In this document: one piece after another, positions 1 through 7,478 of the stretch
Layout of the letters: each line of letters begins with the position of its first letter
Numbering within the stretch: the stretch's first letter is position 1
Assembly: GCA_021162265.1 (NCBI GenBank)
Contig: JAGGZA010000032.1
Span: 1 to 31,267 of the forward strand
DNA from: Candidatus Aerophobota bacterium
Lineage (GTDB): Bacteria > Aerophobota > Aerophobia > Aerophobales > B3-G15
Direction: 5' to 3'
DNA length: 31,267 nt
Position numbers and translations under genes: made by a program
The notes under the pieces: generated by a model
What the model saw: only the letters and a program-made list of their open reading frames with translations
Told to the model about the DNA's origin: nothing
The model's database searches: none

Positions 1-13
1 AGTTTAAAAATAA

Positions 14-1258
14 TTATATTATTTTAACCCTATATCTTATTTTTCTCTTACTATTAGCAGGAACATCAAGGTAATAAATGATCTTATCTTCTTTTCTTTC
101 GTAATTTACAGGCTCACTATAAAGTATCTCCCATAAACCATAAAAGTGCTCAATTACTTTAATTTTAATGGGGAAAGAGCGCATATTTGAGAAAATCAAC
201 CGGTATTCATACTCTCTTGCTATATCTTTACCATAAGCCTTCTTTTCCACAGGGGTAAGTTCAATTTCCTTATAAAAAGTCTGAACCCTGTAACCAGTTA
301 TGCCTCTTGCTGATCCAAGATAAATCCATGTCTTTTGACCCGGGAAGAGCTGATTTAATTCTCCTTTACCAAGGTAAATTCTCTCTCCGCCGGGAGTATC
401 CTGATAAATGTACAGAGTCCCTTGAGGAAAACAAAAATTAGAAGATTTACTAAGGGGATTTACAAAGGAAAGTTCCTGCCTAACTTCATCCCCATATTTT
501 TCTCCATCAAAAAGGTATACTCTTTCCACAGGAATTTCAGGGATATAAAAGAGAAGAAAAGTTTTCTTATCATTCCTTAAAAGGTCCACCGGGGTTTTTA
601 AATTATAGATAAATTGCTCTTCGGCTTTCTTAACCACAATATTGGATTGACATTCAACTTTCACCTCACCGGTATCAATATCAACTTCTTCAACCTCTTT
701 TTTATTTTCTACCTTTTTCTCTGCCAAGGGTTCCTCTTCTTCCTTCTGCTTAAATTCTATTGGCTCTCCAAAACACAATTCGGCAGACATCCAGCTTTCT
801 CCCTTTTTATTCTCCACTGTGAGAAAAGAGGATAAACAGATACTTTTCCCCTCAGCATCCAGCTTCATTTGATAGTTTATCTTCCAGGTTATCCCCCTTG
901 TAAGATAACTAACATCTAAATCTTCCTTGCCATCCAGGTTAGATTTCACCTTCCACACAACAGTAGAAGGAGAGGTAAACCTTTGCTCTAAAAGCTGACA
1001 TCCTTTAATATGAGGATAAATTGACTCTACAATTGCTCCTTCGCTAATAGGCCCAAAAGTAATCCAGTTTATTCCCTTAACAAGGTTAACAATTTTTCTC
1101 TGAGTAACAAGAGATAAATCCTGGTTTACAAGAAAGATGGAAGTTTCATCTGCCAGGCTAAAACCCTCAACAAGAAAAGACAAAAAAACAAGAGCCACCC
1201 CCGTACATATTATCAATTTTAATATCTTATCCGTTAAAAAATTCTTAAAGCTTACCAT
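14..1258 (-). CDS. DUF4139 domain-containing exported protein
   Basis: A 414-residue protein of unknown function. The N-terminus has a basic stretch, a hydrophobic segment (about residues 13-34) and a likely signal-peptidase site near 'SLA-DE', so it is probably exported or lipid-anchored at the cell envelope. Residues about 118-160 read 'YLTRGITWKINYQ' followed by 'LTVENKKGESW', the beta-rich signature of the DUF4139 family (repeated 'W..Y' and 'N.sg..w' elements). A Lys/Glu-rich linker (about 170-205) separates it from a second beta-rich half. No catalytic motif is visible. The ATG overlaps the end of fabH by 7 bases, so the gene is very probably translated as the last visible member of the acyl-CoA synthetase-rpmF-plsX-fabH operon. 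Family assignment is from pattern recognition; a role in lipid or envelope biology is inferred only from position. Confidence 0.75.
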   Translation of the reverse strand: MVSFKNFLTDKILKLIICTGVALVFLSFLVEGFSLADETSIFLVNQDLSLVTQRKIVNLVKGINWITFGPISEGAIVESIYPHIKGCQLLEQRFTSPSTVVWKVKSNLDGKEDLDVSYLTRGITWKINYQMKLDAEGKSICLSSFLTVENKKGESWMSAELCFGEPIEFKQKEEEEPLAEKKVENKKEVEEVDIDTGEVKVECQSNIVVKKAEEQFIYNLKTPVDLLRNDKKTFLLFYIPEIPVERVYLFDGEKYGDEVRQELSFVNPLSKSSNFCFPQGTLYIYQDTPGGERIYLGKGELNQLFPGQKTWIYLGSARGITGYRVQTFYKEIELTPVEKKAYGKDIAREYEYRLIFSNMRSFPIKIKVIEHFYGLWEILYSEPVNYERKEDKIIYYLDVPANSKRKIRYRVKII

Positions 1259-2241
1259 TCTATTACCATAGAAGCCCAGGTTAACCCCCCTCCAAAGGAA
1301 GCAAGCAAAATCTTGTCCTTCTTTTTTATTTTTCCCTCATCCAGAGCTTGATCCAGAGCAACAGCTATAGAAGCAGCAGACATATTCCCACACTCATGTA
1401 AGTTAACATACACCTTATCCATGGGAAGATTTATTCTTTTTGTTACAGCTTGAATAATTCTTATATTTGCCTGATGAGGAATAAAAAAATCAATGTCCTT
1501 ATAAGTCAAATTACCCATTTCAAGAACTTTCTCTACTGCTTCAGTCATCACCTTAACTGCTCTCTTAAAAAGCTCGTTTCCCTTCATCTTCATATAGTGC
1601 TGGCGTCCTTTAATAGTTTCAATACTTGCTGGCATTCTTGAGCCACCAGCTGGAACTCCTACAAGTTCAGCTCCCCCTCCATCAGCACCAAGATAAATAG
1701 AAATTATACCTCCTGTATCATCAGAAGAAGACCTCAGCACAGCAGCTCCTGCTCCATCTGCAAATATAACACAGGTATTTCTATCCTTCCAGTCAATTAT
1801 CTTAGAAAGAGTCTCGCTGGCAACAACAAGAATTGTCTCGTAAGTACCACTGCTTATAAACTGGTTTGCAACTGATATGCCATATAAAAATCCGGAACAG
1901 GCAGCTTCCAGATCAAAAGCAGGTATCCTCCTTGCTCCCAGTTTATCCTGAAGAATGCAAGCAGTTGCTGGAAAAAGCATATCAGGAGTAATGGTAGCTA
2001 CAATTATCATATCTAATTCTCTGGCAGATATACCAGCTTTCTCCAGAGCTTTTATAGAAGCATGATATGCAAGGTCTGATGCTGCCTCTTCTTTTTTTGC
2101 AATATGCCTTCTCTTAATTCCTGTTCTTGTAGATATCCACTCATCAGAAGTATCCACCATCTTTTCCAGGTCTGCATTGGTTATAACCATCTCGGGTATG
2201 TAAGAACCAGTACTTATTATTTTAGTCTTTCTACCTTTCAT
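1252..2241 (-). CDS. fabH: beta-ketoacyl-ACP synthase III
   Basis: FabH condenses acetyl-CoA (or a branched acyl-CoA) with malonyl-ACP to begin fatty-acid synthesis in the cytoplasm. The 329-residue length is normal for the family. The full catalytic triad is visible: Cys115 in 'EAACSGFLYG', His256 in 'IPHQANIRI' and Asn286 in 'ECGNMSAAS'. The N-terminal 'STGSYIPE' and 'WISTRTGI' motifs are also typical. The ATG lies inside the 3' end of plsX (11-base overlap), and the stop overlaps the next gene, so translational coupling is likely. The plsX-fabH order is the classical arrangement. Starter-unit preference cannot be read from the sequence. Confidence 0.97.
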   Translation of the reverse strand: MKGRKTKIISTGSYIPEMVITNADLEKMVDTSDEWISTRTGIKRRHIAKKEEAASDLAYHASIKALEKAGISARELDMIIVATITPDMLFPATACILQDKLGARRIPAFDLEAACSGFLYGISVANQFISSGTYETILVVASETLSKIIDWKDRNTCVIFADGAGAAVLRSSSDDTGGIISIYLGADGGGAELVGVPAGGSRMPASIETIKGRQHYMKMKGNELFKRAVKVMTEAVEKVLEMGNLTYKDIDFFIPHQANIRIIQAVTKRINLPMDKVYVNLHECGNMSAASIAVALDQALDEGKIKKKDKILLASFGGGLTWASMVIEW

Positions 2242-3247
2242 CTTTGCGACCTTTTCTTATTTCTCTTAACGCACTTTCTATTATCTTGTTAACCCCTAAG
2301 CGGGAAAACTTGTAACTTGTAATTATTGCATTCTTTATAGCTCTGCTACAGGAAGCTCCATGGGCAACAATGCATATACCATTAACCCCCAAAAGAGGAA
2401 CTCCTCCATATTCAGCGTAATCTAAAGTTGGCCTTATTCTTCTCAGCCACCTGCTGGCAAAAACATGACCTACACCCCACATACTCTTTTTTATCTCCTC
2501 CTCCATAATTGTAAGTGTGGTGGCGGCAAATCCTTCTGCAAATTTAAGAACGATATTCCCAACAAAACCATCACACACAACAACCTCTGCTTTACCACTT
2601 GTTATATCCTTGCCTTCTATATTGCCAATAAAGTTCAATGAAGATTTTCTAAGCAGCTTAAAAGCCTGCGTTGCCACCTCATTCCCCTTGTTATCTTCAG
2701 AACCTATGTTTAAAAGAGCGACTCGTGGATTTTTTATTCTCAAAACCTTATAGGCATATATACTGCCAAGCAAAGCAAATTGAAAAAGATGATTTGGTTT
2801 GCAATCGACATTTGCTCCAGCATCTGTTAAAACCATCTTTTTACCATCAAAGGTAGGAAGTGTCGCTGCAAGACAGGGACGAACAACTCCTTTTAGTTTT
2901 CCAAGCTTTACCAGACCCGTAGCCATTATTGCACCAGTATTTCCAGCACTTACAAAAGCCTCTGCTTCGCCTTCTTTTACCAGATCAATCCCCAGAGAAA
3001 TAGAGGAGTTTTTTTTCTCCTTCAAAGGTGCAAGAGCCGAGTCATCCATACTCACAACTTCAGGTGCCGGGAATATGGAAAAGGGAACGTGCTGAAGATT
3101 CATCCTTTCAATTTCGCCCTCAATTCTTTCTTTTTTCCCTATGAGAATTATTTGGATATCGGGGTTTTCTTCTATAGCCATAATGGCTGCTTCAATTACT
3201 GTAGATATACCCCTTTCAGCACCCATAGCATCCAAGGCAACCTTCAT
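2231..3247 (-). CDS. plsX: phosphate acyltransferase PlsX
   Basis: PlsX converts acyl-ACP and inorganic phosphate to acyl-phosphate, the donor used by PlsY in the first acylation of glycerol-3-phosphate. The 338-residue length and N-terminus 'MKVALDAMGAERG' are typical. Other conserved parts are 'SAGNTGAIMATG' (near 100), 'LTDAGANVDCKP' (near 140) and 'VVCDGFVGNIVLK' (near 223). The ATG begins one base after the rpmF stop, with little Shine-Dalgarno sequence of its own, which points to re-initiation from rpmF. It overlaps fabH by 11 bases. rpmF-plsX-fabH is a widely conserved bacterial block, which strengthens all three calls. Confidence 0.97.
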   Translation of the reverse strand: MKVALDAMGAERGISTVIEAAIMAIEENPDIQIILIGKKERIEGEIERMNLQHVPFSIFPAPEVVSMDDSALAPLKEKKNSSISLGIDLVKEGEAEAFVSAGNTGAIMATGLVKLGKLKGVVRPCLAATLPTFDGKKMVLTDAGANVDCKPNHLFQFALLGSIYAYKVLRIKNPRVALLNIGSEDNKGNEVATQAFKLLRKSSLNFIGNIEGKDITSGKAEVVVCDGFVGNIVLKFAEGFAATTLTIMEEEIKKSMWGVGHVFASRWLRRIRPTLDYAEYGGVPLLGVNGICIVAHGASCSRAIKNAIITSYKFSRLGVNKIIESALREIRKGRKDER

Positions 3248-3248
3248 C

Positions 3249-3440
3249 TTACTTTTCTTTCTTACCTGTTACTACCTTTACTATTTCTCCCTTATAATAG
3301 CCACATTCCGGGCAGGCAAAGTGAGCAAGTTTTGGACTTTTGCATTGAGGGCACAATGTAATTGTTGGAACTTTAATCCTCTGATGTGCCTGTCTATTTT
3401 TCTTTCTGGAGTAAGCTGTTTTCTTCTTCGGAACTCCCAT
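3249..3440 (-). CDS. rpmF: 50S ribosomal protein L32
   Basis: A 63-residue basic protein with the L32 N-terminus 'MGVPKKKTAYSRKK' and a four-cysteine zinc ribbon: Cys30, Cys33, Cys43 and Cys46 in 'CPQC...CPEC'. This is the zinc-binding (C+) form of L32. The start is supported by a strong ribosome site, GGAGG, five bases before the ATG. The preceding acyl-CoA synthetase ends with its stop codon directly abutting this ATG. It is co-transcribed with plsX and fabH, the usual bacterial linkage of ribosome assembly to lipid synthesis. Confidence 0.96.
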   Translation of the reverse strand: MGVPKKKTAYSRKKNRQAHQRIKVPTITLCPQCKSPKLAHFACPECGYYKGEIVKVVTGKKEK

Positions 3441-5546
3441 TTATTCCTCCCTTGCAATTTTAATTCTGGCATCAATTATCACTCCCCCCTTTTCCCACAC
3501 CACAAGAGGATTAGCCTCTATCTCCTCTATCCAGGGGATATCCTCGACAAGTTGAGATAACCTCAGTAAAGAATCCTTTATCAACTCAACATCGTATGCC
3601 GGCTCATCTCTAAATCCTTTTAAAAGCCTTGAGATTATTCTTGTCTCCTCAATCATCTCTTCTGCTGCTGATGGAGAAAGAGGAATAAGACGGGTAGAAA
3701 AATCACGAAACAGTTCTACATACTTACCTCCCATTCCAAATCTTATAAGATGACCAAAAGTTACATCACTTATTGCTCCAATGAGTATCTCTCTGCCTTC
3801 CTTAACCATAGGTTGAATAGAAATACCATCTATTCCATCCTCTTTTTTAAGGTATTCCTTGGCATTTTCTACTATTTGGCGAAAAACCTGTGGCACCTCT
3901 TCCACTTCTACACCTACCTTTACCCCACCTATATCCGACTTGTGAATTATCGCTGAAGACTCTATTTTCATAACTACAGGAGAACCAACTTTTTCTGCTA
4001 TCTTAACTGCTTCTTCTACAGTATGAGCAAGGTAATTTTCTACCGTGGGTATGCCATAACTTTTCATTATTTGAAGGGCTTTACTTCCCCCGATCTCCAG
4101 ATATCCTCTATCTCTCTCACTAATTAAAATCTCCTCTGCTTTAGATTTATCAACCAGAAAAGATATCTTCTCGCCTTCCTTTTTCTCTTTTATTATAGCA
4201 TAATCTATCATACCTTTTAAAACCCTCGCTGCGCTGGCAGGGTCTTTATAATTAGGTATCTTTGCCTCATGAAGAATAGGGATAGCCGGACTTATTATAT
4301 CACCCCCCATAAAACAACTCAACACAGGTTTATCTACACCCTTACAAACTTCTCGAACAACCATAGCTGTTTCCCTGGGTCTGGTGGTTGTTTGAGGTGT
4401 AACAAGCAAAAGTATGGCATCTACATTAGGATCAGGCAAAACAGTCTCCAGAGCAAACTTAAATCGGTCAGGTGCAGCATCACCAAGTATATCTAAGGGG
4501 TTGGAAATAGAACTTGCTGGGGGAAGTTTCTCTTTTAATTTCTCAACTGTCCCCTTATCTAAACTGGCAAGTTCTATGGAGTAATCCTCGCAGGCATCTG
4601 TAGCCATAATACCAGCTCCTCCCGCATTAGTAACAAGCAGTACCTTCCTACCCCTGGGAGGCTTCTGACAGGAAAACCCTCTTACCATCTCAAATGCTTC
4701 AACTACAGTTTTTGCCCTTATTATACCTATCTCCTTAAACGCTACCTCATAAGCCTCATCTGCTCCAGAAAGTGCCCCTGTGTGTGAGGACGCTGCCTTT
4801 CTTCCTGCCTTAGACCTGCCGGATTTTATCATAATGATGGGCTTTTCTTTTATAACCTCTTTCGCAGCGATTATGAATTCCCTGCCTCTTTGAATGCTTT
4901 CAAGATATCCCAGAATTACCTCAGTATGAGGGTCATCTTTGAGAAAGGATATAAAATCAACCTCATCAAGATCAGCCTTGTTCCCAAGACTCACAAATTT
5001 TGATAAACCCACACCCTCATCCCTGCACTGATCGAGAATTGCACAACCTAAAGCACCTGACTGAGAGATAAATGCTATATTACCTTGAGGAGGATAGGCA
5101 GGAGCAAACGAAGCATTTAACTTATGGTGAGTGTCTATTATACCCAAAATGTTGGGTCCCAGAATTCTAACCTTCATCTGCTTTGCTTTTTCGAGAAGTT
5201 CCTTCTCTAATTTAGCACCCTCTTTTCCTGCTTCTTTAAATCCAGCTGTAATTACCGCCGCAGCTCCTATTCCCTTTTTTCCACAATCTTCTATTATAGA
5301 AGTCACAAACCTGGAAGGAACCACAACAATACAGAGATCAACCTTCTCCGGTATCTCGCTCAATGCCGGATAAACCTTCAACCCATCAAGATAAGTAGAT
5401 GAGGTCGCTTTCCTGTTAACAGGAAATATCTGTCCTTTAAAATTTGCCCTAACTATATTTTTCAAAACTTGATTCCCCAATTTTTCCTTCTCAAGACTAA
5501 CCCCTACAATAGCCAGAGAATTAGGGGCGAAAAAATTATCAAGCAT
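3441..5546 (-). CDS. ADP-forming acyl-CoA (acetyl-CoA) synthetase, alpha-beta fusion
   Basis: Predicted to interconvert acyl-CoA + ADP + Pi with free acid + CoA + ATP. In anaerobes this usually makes ATP from acetyl-CoA or amino-acid-derived acyl-CoAs. The 701 residues carry both halves in one chain. Residues 1 to about 460 are the CoA-binding/ligase alpha part, with 'AIVGVS', 'SQSGALG' (161-167) and the phospho-histidine loop 'SSHTGALSG' (His255). Residues about 470-701 are an ATP-grasp beta part, with 'VVMKIESSAIIHKSDIGG' and a terminal 'EANPL'. The substrate (acetate, propionate, branched acids) cannot be read from the sequence. The ATG has an AGGAGG site 7 bases upstream. It heads the operon containing rpmF-plsX-fabH, behind a near-perfect promoter and a hairpin leader. 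A protein-lysine acetyltransferase of related architecture is less likely because no GNAT domain is present. Confidence 0.92.
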   Translation of the reverse strand: MLDNFFAPNSLAIVGVSLEKEKLGNQVLKNIVRANFKGQIFPVNRKATSSTYLDGLKVYPALSEIPEKVDLCIVVVPSRFVTSIIEDCGKKGIGAAAVITAGFKEAGKEGAKLEKELLEKAKQMKVRILGPNILGIIDTHHKLNASFAPAYPPQGNIAFISQSGALGCAILDQCRDEGVGLSKFVSLGNKADLDEVDFISFLKDDPHTEVILGYLESIQRGREFIIAAKEVIKEKPIIMIKSGRSKAGRKAASSHTGALSGADEAYEVAFKEIGIIRAKTVVEAFEMVRGFSCQKPPRGRKVLLVTNAGGAGIMATDACEDYSIELASLDKGTVEKLKEKLPPASSISNPLDILGDAAPDRFKFALETVLPDPNVDAILLLVTPQTTTRPRETAMVVREVCKGVDKPVLSCFMGGDIISPAIPILHEAKIPNYKDPASAARVLKGMIDYAIIKEKKEGEKISFLVDKSKAEEILISERDRGYLEIGGSKALQIMKSYGIPTVENYLAHTVEEAVKIAEKVGSPVVMKIESSAIIHKSDIGGVKVGVEVEEVPQVFRQIVENAKEYLKKEDGIDGISIQPMVKEGREILIGAISDVTFGHLIRFGMGGKYVELFRDFSTRLIPLSPSAAEEMIEETRIISRLLKGFRDEPAYDVELIKDSLLRLSQLVEDIPWIEEIEANPLVVWEKGGVIIDARIKIAREE

Positions 5547-5570
5547 CTTTCAACCTCCTTTTCCCTTTAG

Positions 5571-5600
5571 AAAAAAACTCCGTGCAACTTACGCACGGAG
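5571..5600 (-). terminator. intrinsic terminator or attenuator in the acyl-CoA synthetase leader
   Basis: A perfect 8-bp stem, CTCCGTGC/GCACGGAG, with a 7-base loop (5578-5600), is followed on the minus strand by seven consecutive T residues (5577-5571). This is textbook intrinsic-terminator form. It lies after coaD and could end that transcript, but it is also inside the 5' leader of the acyl-CoA synthetase gene, downstream of the promoter at 5633-5661 and about 25 bases before the start codon. Transcripts from that promoter must read through it, so it may be an attenuator. Confidence 0.85.
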
Positions 5601-5632
5601 AAGCCTCAATTAATTTTTCTCAGGAAAAAATT

Positions 5633-5661
5633 ATTATAATTAAGTTTCTCCTCTCTGTCAA
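5633..5661 (-). promoter_or_regulatory. sigma70-type promoter of the acyl-CoA synthetase-rpmF-plsX-fabH operon
   Basis: On the minus strand, TTGACA (5661-5656) and TATAAT (5638-5633) are separated by exactly 17 bases, a perfect match to the housekeeping consensus. Transcription would begin near 5626, giving a leader of about 80 bases that includes the hairpin at 5571-5600 and the AGGAGG site. Confidence 0.88.
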
Positions 5662-5743
5662 ACAAAATTTTTTAATTTTCAAAAAAACAAAAATTACCCT
5701 CCTTTTTACCTGCCTAATGGATTATGTAGGTTAAATTTTACTT

Positions 5744-6232
5744 CTAATAACCAAATTTTTTCAGGAGTTTTTTTTCCACTACTGAAGGAACAAAGTTTAT
5801 GGTGCTACCTCCTAATTTGGCAATTTCCTTAATAATAGAGGAGGAAAGATGAGAATATTGCTGACTTGTCATAAAGTAAATTATCTCCAGCTCCGGATTT
5901 AACTTTCTATTCATAAGATACATTTGAAATTCGTATTCAAAATCAGAAAGCGCCCTTAGACCCCGGATGATAAATTTTGCCCCCCTTCTTTTTGCATATT
6001 GAACCAGAAGTCCCTTAAAACTTTCCACTTCTATTTTTTGTGAAGTAGAAACAGCTTCTTTAATCATCTCCACTCTTTCCTCTGCACTAAAAAGGTAGGG
6101 CTTTGCAGGATTAGGATTATCATTTACAGCTATTATCAATTTGTCAAAAAGGGGAACACTCCTTCTTATTATATCTATATGACCATTGGTAATTGGATCA
6201 AAGGTACCAGGATATACGGCGACTCTATCCAT
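5744..6232 (-). CDS. coaD: phosphopantetheine adenylyltransferase
   Basis: CoaD transfers AMP from ATP to 4'-phosphopantetheine, the penultimate step of coenzyme A synthesis. At 162 residues it has family-typical length. The nucleotidyltransferase motifs are intact: 'YPGTFDPITNGHIDI' at the N-terminus (Thr10, His18) and the C-terminal ISSS-like segment 'YSHLSSSIIKE'. 'FIIRGLRALSDFEYE' is also diagnostic. The ATG follows a GAGAGGAAAA ribosome site and overlaps the end of the Nudix gene by 8 bases, so the two are probably translated together. The next hairpin downstream on this strand is at 5571-5600. Confidence 0.97.
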   Translation of the reverse strand: MDRVAVYPGTFDPITNGHIDIIRRSVPLFDKLIIAVNDNPNPAKPYLFSAEERVEMIKEAVSTSQKIEVESFKGLLVQYAKRRGAKFIIRGLRALSDFEYEFQMYLMNRKLNPELEIIYFMTSQQYSHLSSSIIKEIAKLGGSTINFVPSVVEKKLLKKFGY

Positions 6233-7127
6233 TTTTCCTCTCTTTAAAGCGAAGGTAATCTCTGATTATTGTCTCATGGTCAAAAGCAATGTCTGAGGGA
6301 AGAGAACTTTCAGGAAATACTCTCACCTGAGCTGCATCATCCCCTGGTATTAACTCACCTTCTGCCTTAACTATAAAAACAGTCGTTATAGTGTGAAATC
6401 GGGGATCTCTTTTAGGGTTTGAGTATGTATGAAATTGGTAAAGCTCGTACACATCAAGATTCGTCTCTTCTTTTACCTCTCTTTTCACAGCTTCCTCCAG
6501 GGATTCTCCGTAATCTACAAATCCTCCCGGTAAAGCCCATCCAGGAGGTGGATTTTTCCTCCTGACAAGCACAATACCGCCTTTATTCTCCACTATAGCA
6601 TCAACTGTTGGAAAAGGATTTCTATAGATTTTCTCAAAGTCCTGCAGGATTTTCCTGTGAGAGGGAAAAGCTAAAGGAGGGTGACTGGACAAAGAGAAAA
6701 ACTTGAATTCCTTAACTTCCTTTCCAGGAGAAAAAGTTGAGTCCTTGACAACAACCTCATATCCAATTACTATAACTTCTTTGTATAATTCGCTTCTATC
6801 CGAACAAACGCTTATCAATCCCCTTATTTCTCCCCCAACTCCTATTTCTTCCTTAATTTCACGCAGAATAGCCTCTTCAGGACTCTCGTCAACCTCTACA
6901 AATCCTCCTGGTAAAGCCCATTTGTTTTCCTGAGGGGGAATAGCCCTCTTCACAAGACCAATCAATCTCTCCCCTGGCTTTGTTAAAACTCCCGCTACAA
7001 CCGGGGTTGGATTTTGATAATAAATACGACCACATTCTGTACAAACAAGACGTTTTTTTTCCTCTTCTTCAACTACCTTTTCCTCTAATCTTCCCCCACA
7101 ATAGGGGCAAAATCTTATATCAGTCAA
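6225..7127 (-). CDS. zinc-ribbon protein with two tandem Nudix hydrolase domains
   Basis: A 300-residue protein with three modules. First is an N-terminal zinc ribbon, Cys7/Cys10 and Cys29/Cys32 ('CPYC', 'CTEC'). Next is a first Nudix domain whose box (residues 75-97) fits GX5EX7REUXEEXGU. Last is a second Nudix domain whose box (202-224) ends 'REVKEETNL', with Asn in place of the usual Gly. Nudix enzymes cleave nucleoside diphosphates linked to another group; the substrate here is unknown. Zinc-ribbon Nudix proteins include NADH pyrophosphatase-like and ADP-ribose-like hydrolases, and CoA derivatives are conceivable because coaD overlaps the 3' end. The start is TTG, chosen because the zinc ribbon begins six residues later; AAGGGTAAAGG lies upstream. 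The second domain may be a degenerate duplicate. Confidence 0.9.
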   Translation of the reverse strand: MTDIRFCPYCGGRLEEKVVEEEEKKRLVCTECGRIYYQNPTPVVAGVLTKPGERLIGLVKRAIPPQENKWALPGGFVEVDESPEEAILREIKEEIGVGGEIRGLISVCSDRSELYKEVIVIGYEVVVKDSTFSPGKEVKEFKFFSLSSHPPLAFPSHRKILQDFEKIYRNPFPTVDAIVENKGGIVLVRRKNPPPGWALPGGFVDYGESLEEAVKREVKEETNLDVYELYQFHTYSNPKRDPRFHTITTVFIVKAEGELIPGDDAAQVRVFPESSLPSDIAFDHETIIRDYLRFKERKNG

Positions 7128-7342
7128 TTACCTTTACCCTTAATTTTATCTGAAATTCTTTCCACCACGCTTATACCAGCACCAATTACAAGCAGAATGA
7201 ACCCTAACCCGATTATTCCTATAAGGAAAGCGAGAAAAAAACCAAAAAGTAACACCCCACCTGTTATCCCTCCTGCTAAAATTGCTATCCAGATAAAAAT
7301 TGCAATGAGCCTTTCTTTTAATATCTGATTAACTTTCTTCTC
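7124..7342 (-). CDS. small two-helix membrane protein; open frame without a canonical start
   Basis: An open frame of about 70 codons encodes a hydrophobic peptide reading approximately '..QILKERLIAIFIWIAILAGG', then glycine-rich transmembrane segments and a basic tail 'ERISDKIKGKGN'. Two membrane helices are plausible. Its TGA overlaps the TTG start of the Nudix gene, the arrangement expected for translational coupling. An AGGAG site sits at about 7344-7340, but no ATG, GTG or TTG follows it within the first 25 codons after the in-frame TAG at 7343-7345. The first canonical start is GTG at 7253-7255, giving a 43-residue protein. It may use a non-standard start (for example ATT or ATA), carry a sequence error near the start, or be a decaying gene. 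No family is recognised. Confidence 0.5.
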   Translation of the reverse strand, partial: EKKVNQILKERLIAIFIWIAILAGGITGGVLLFGFFLAFLIGIIGLGFILLVIGAGISVVERISDKIKGKGN

Positions 7343-7430
7343 CTATCTAAAACTTTTTAATGACACTTTTACCCTCTTTGTTTTCTTTTGCCAGACCAGG
7401 GAAACACCTTTTTGCTAACCCTGTTCTTAA

Positions 7431-7471
7431 GAAAAAACACAGAGTAACCTAAGCCCATTACCGACTACTCT
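7431..7471 (-). terminator. probable intrinsic terminator after the radical SAM gene
   Basis: On the minus strand AGAGTAGTC (7471-7463) can pair with GGTTACTCT (7449-7441), giving 9 bp including two G-U pairs with a 13-base loop, followed by GTG and six T residues (down to 7432). It begins eight bases after the radical SAM stop codon. The rest of 7345-7430 shows no gene and no convincing promoter. Confidence 0.5.
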
Positions 7472-7478
7472 ACCTTTT

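Noticed and set aside
614..835. Plus-strand open frame opposite the DUF4139 gene
   Set aside because: It lies opposite the Lys/Glu-rich linker; its phenylalanine-rich sequence is a by-product of AAA/GAA codons on the other strand, with no ribosome site.
3141..3560. 139-residue plus-strand frame across plsX, rpmF and the synthetase end
   Set aside because: It is antisense to three confidently assigned genes, shows no family features, and has no promoter or ribosome site.
5586..5606. Tiny leader peptide (TTG AGG CTT CTC CGT GCG TAA) inside the synthetase leader
   Set aside because: It ends inside the hairpin as some attenuator peptides do, but there is no ribosome site before it and its six codons are not biased to one regulatory amino acid.
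5707..5731. Hairpin ACCTGC/GTAGGT after coaD
   Set aside because: Six pairs including one G-U with a large loop and no T-tract on either strand; not a convincing terminator.
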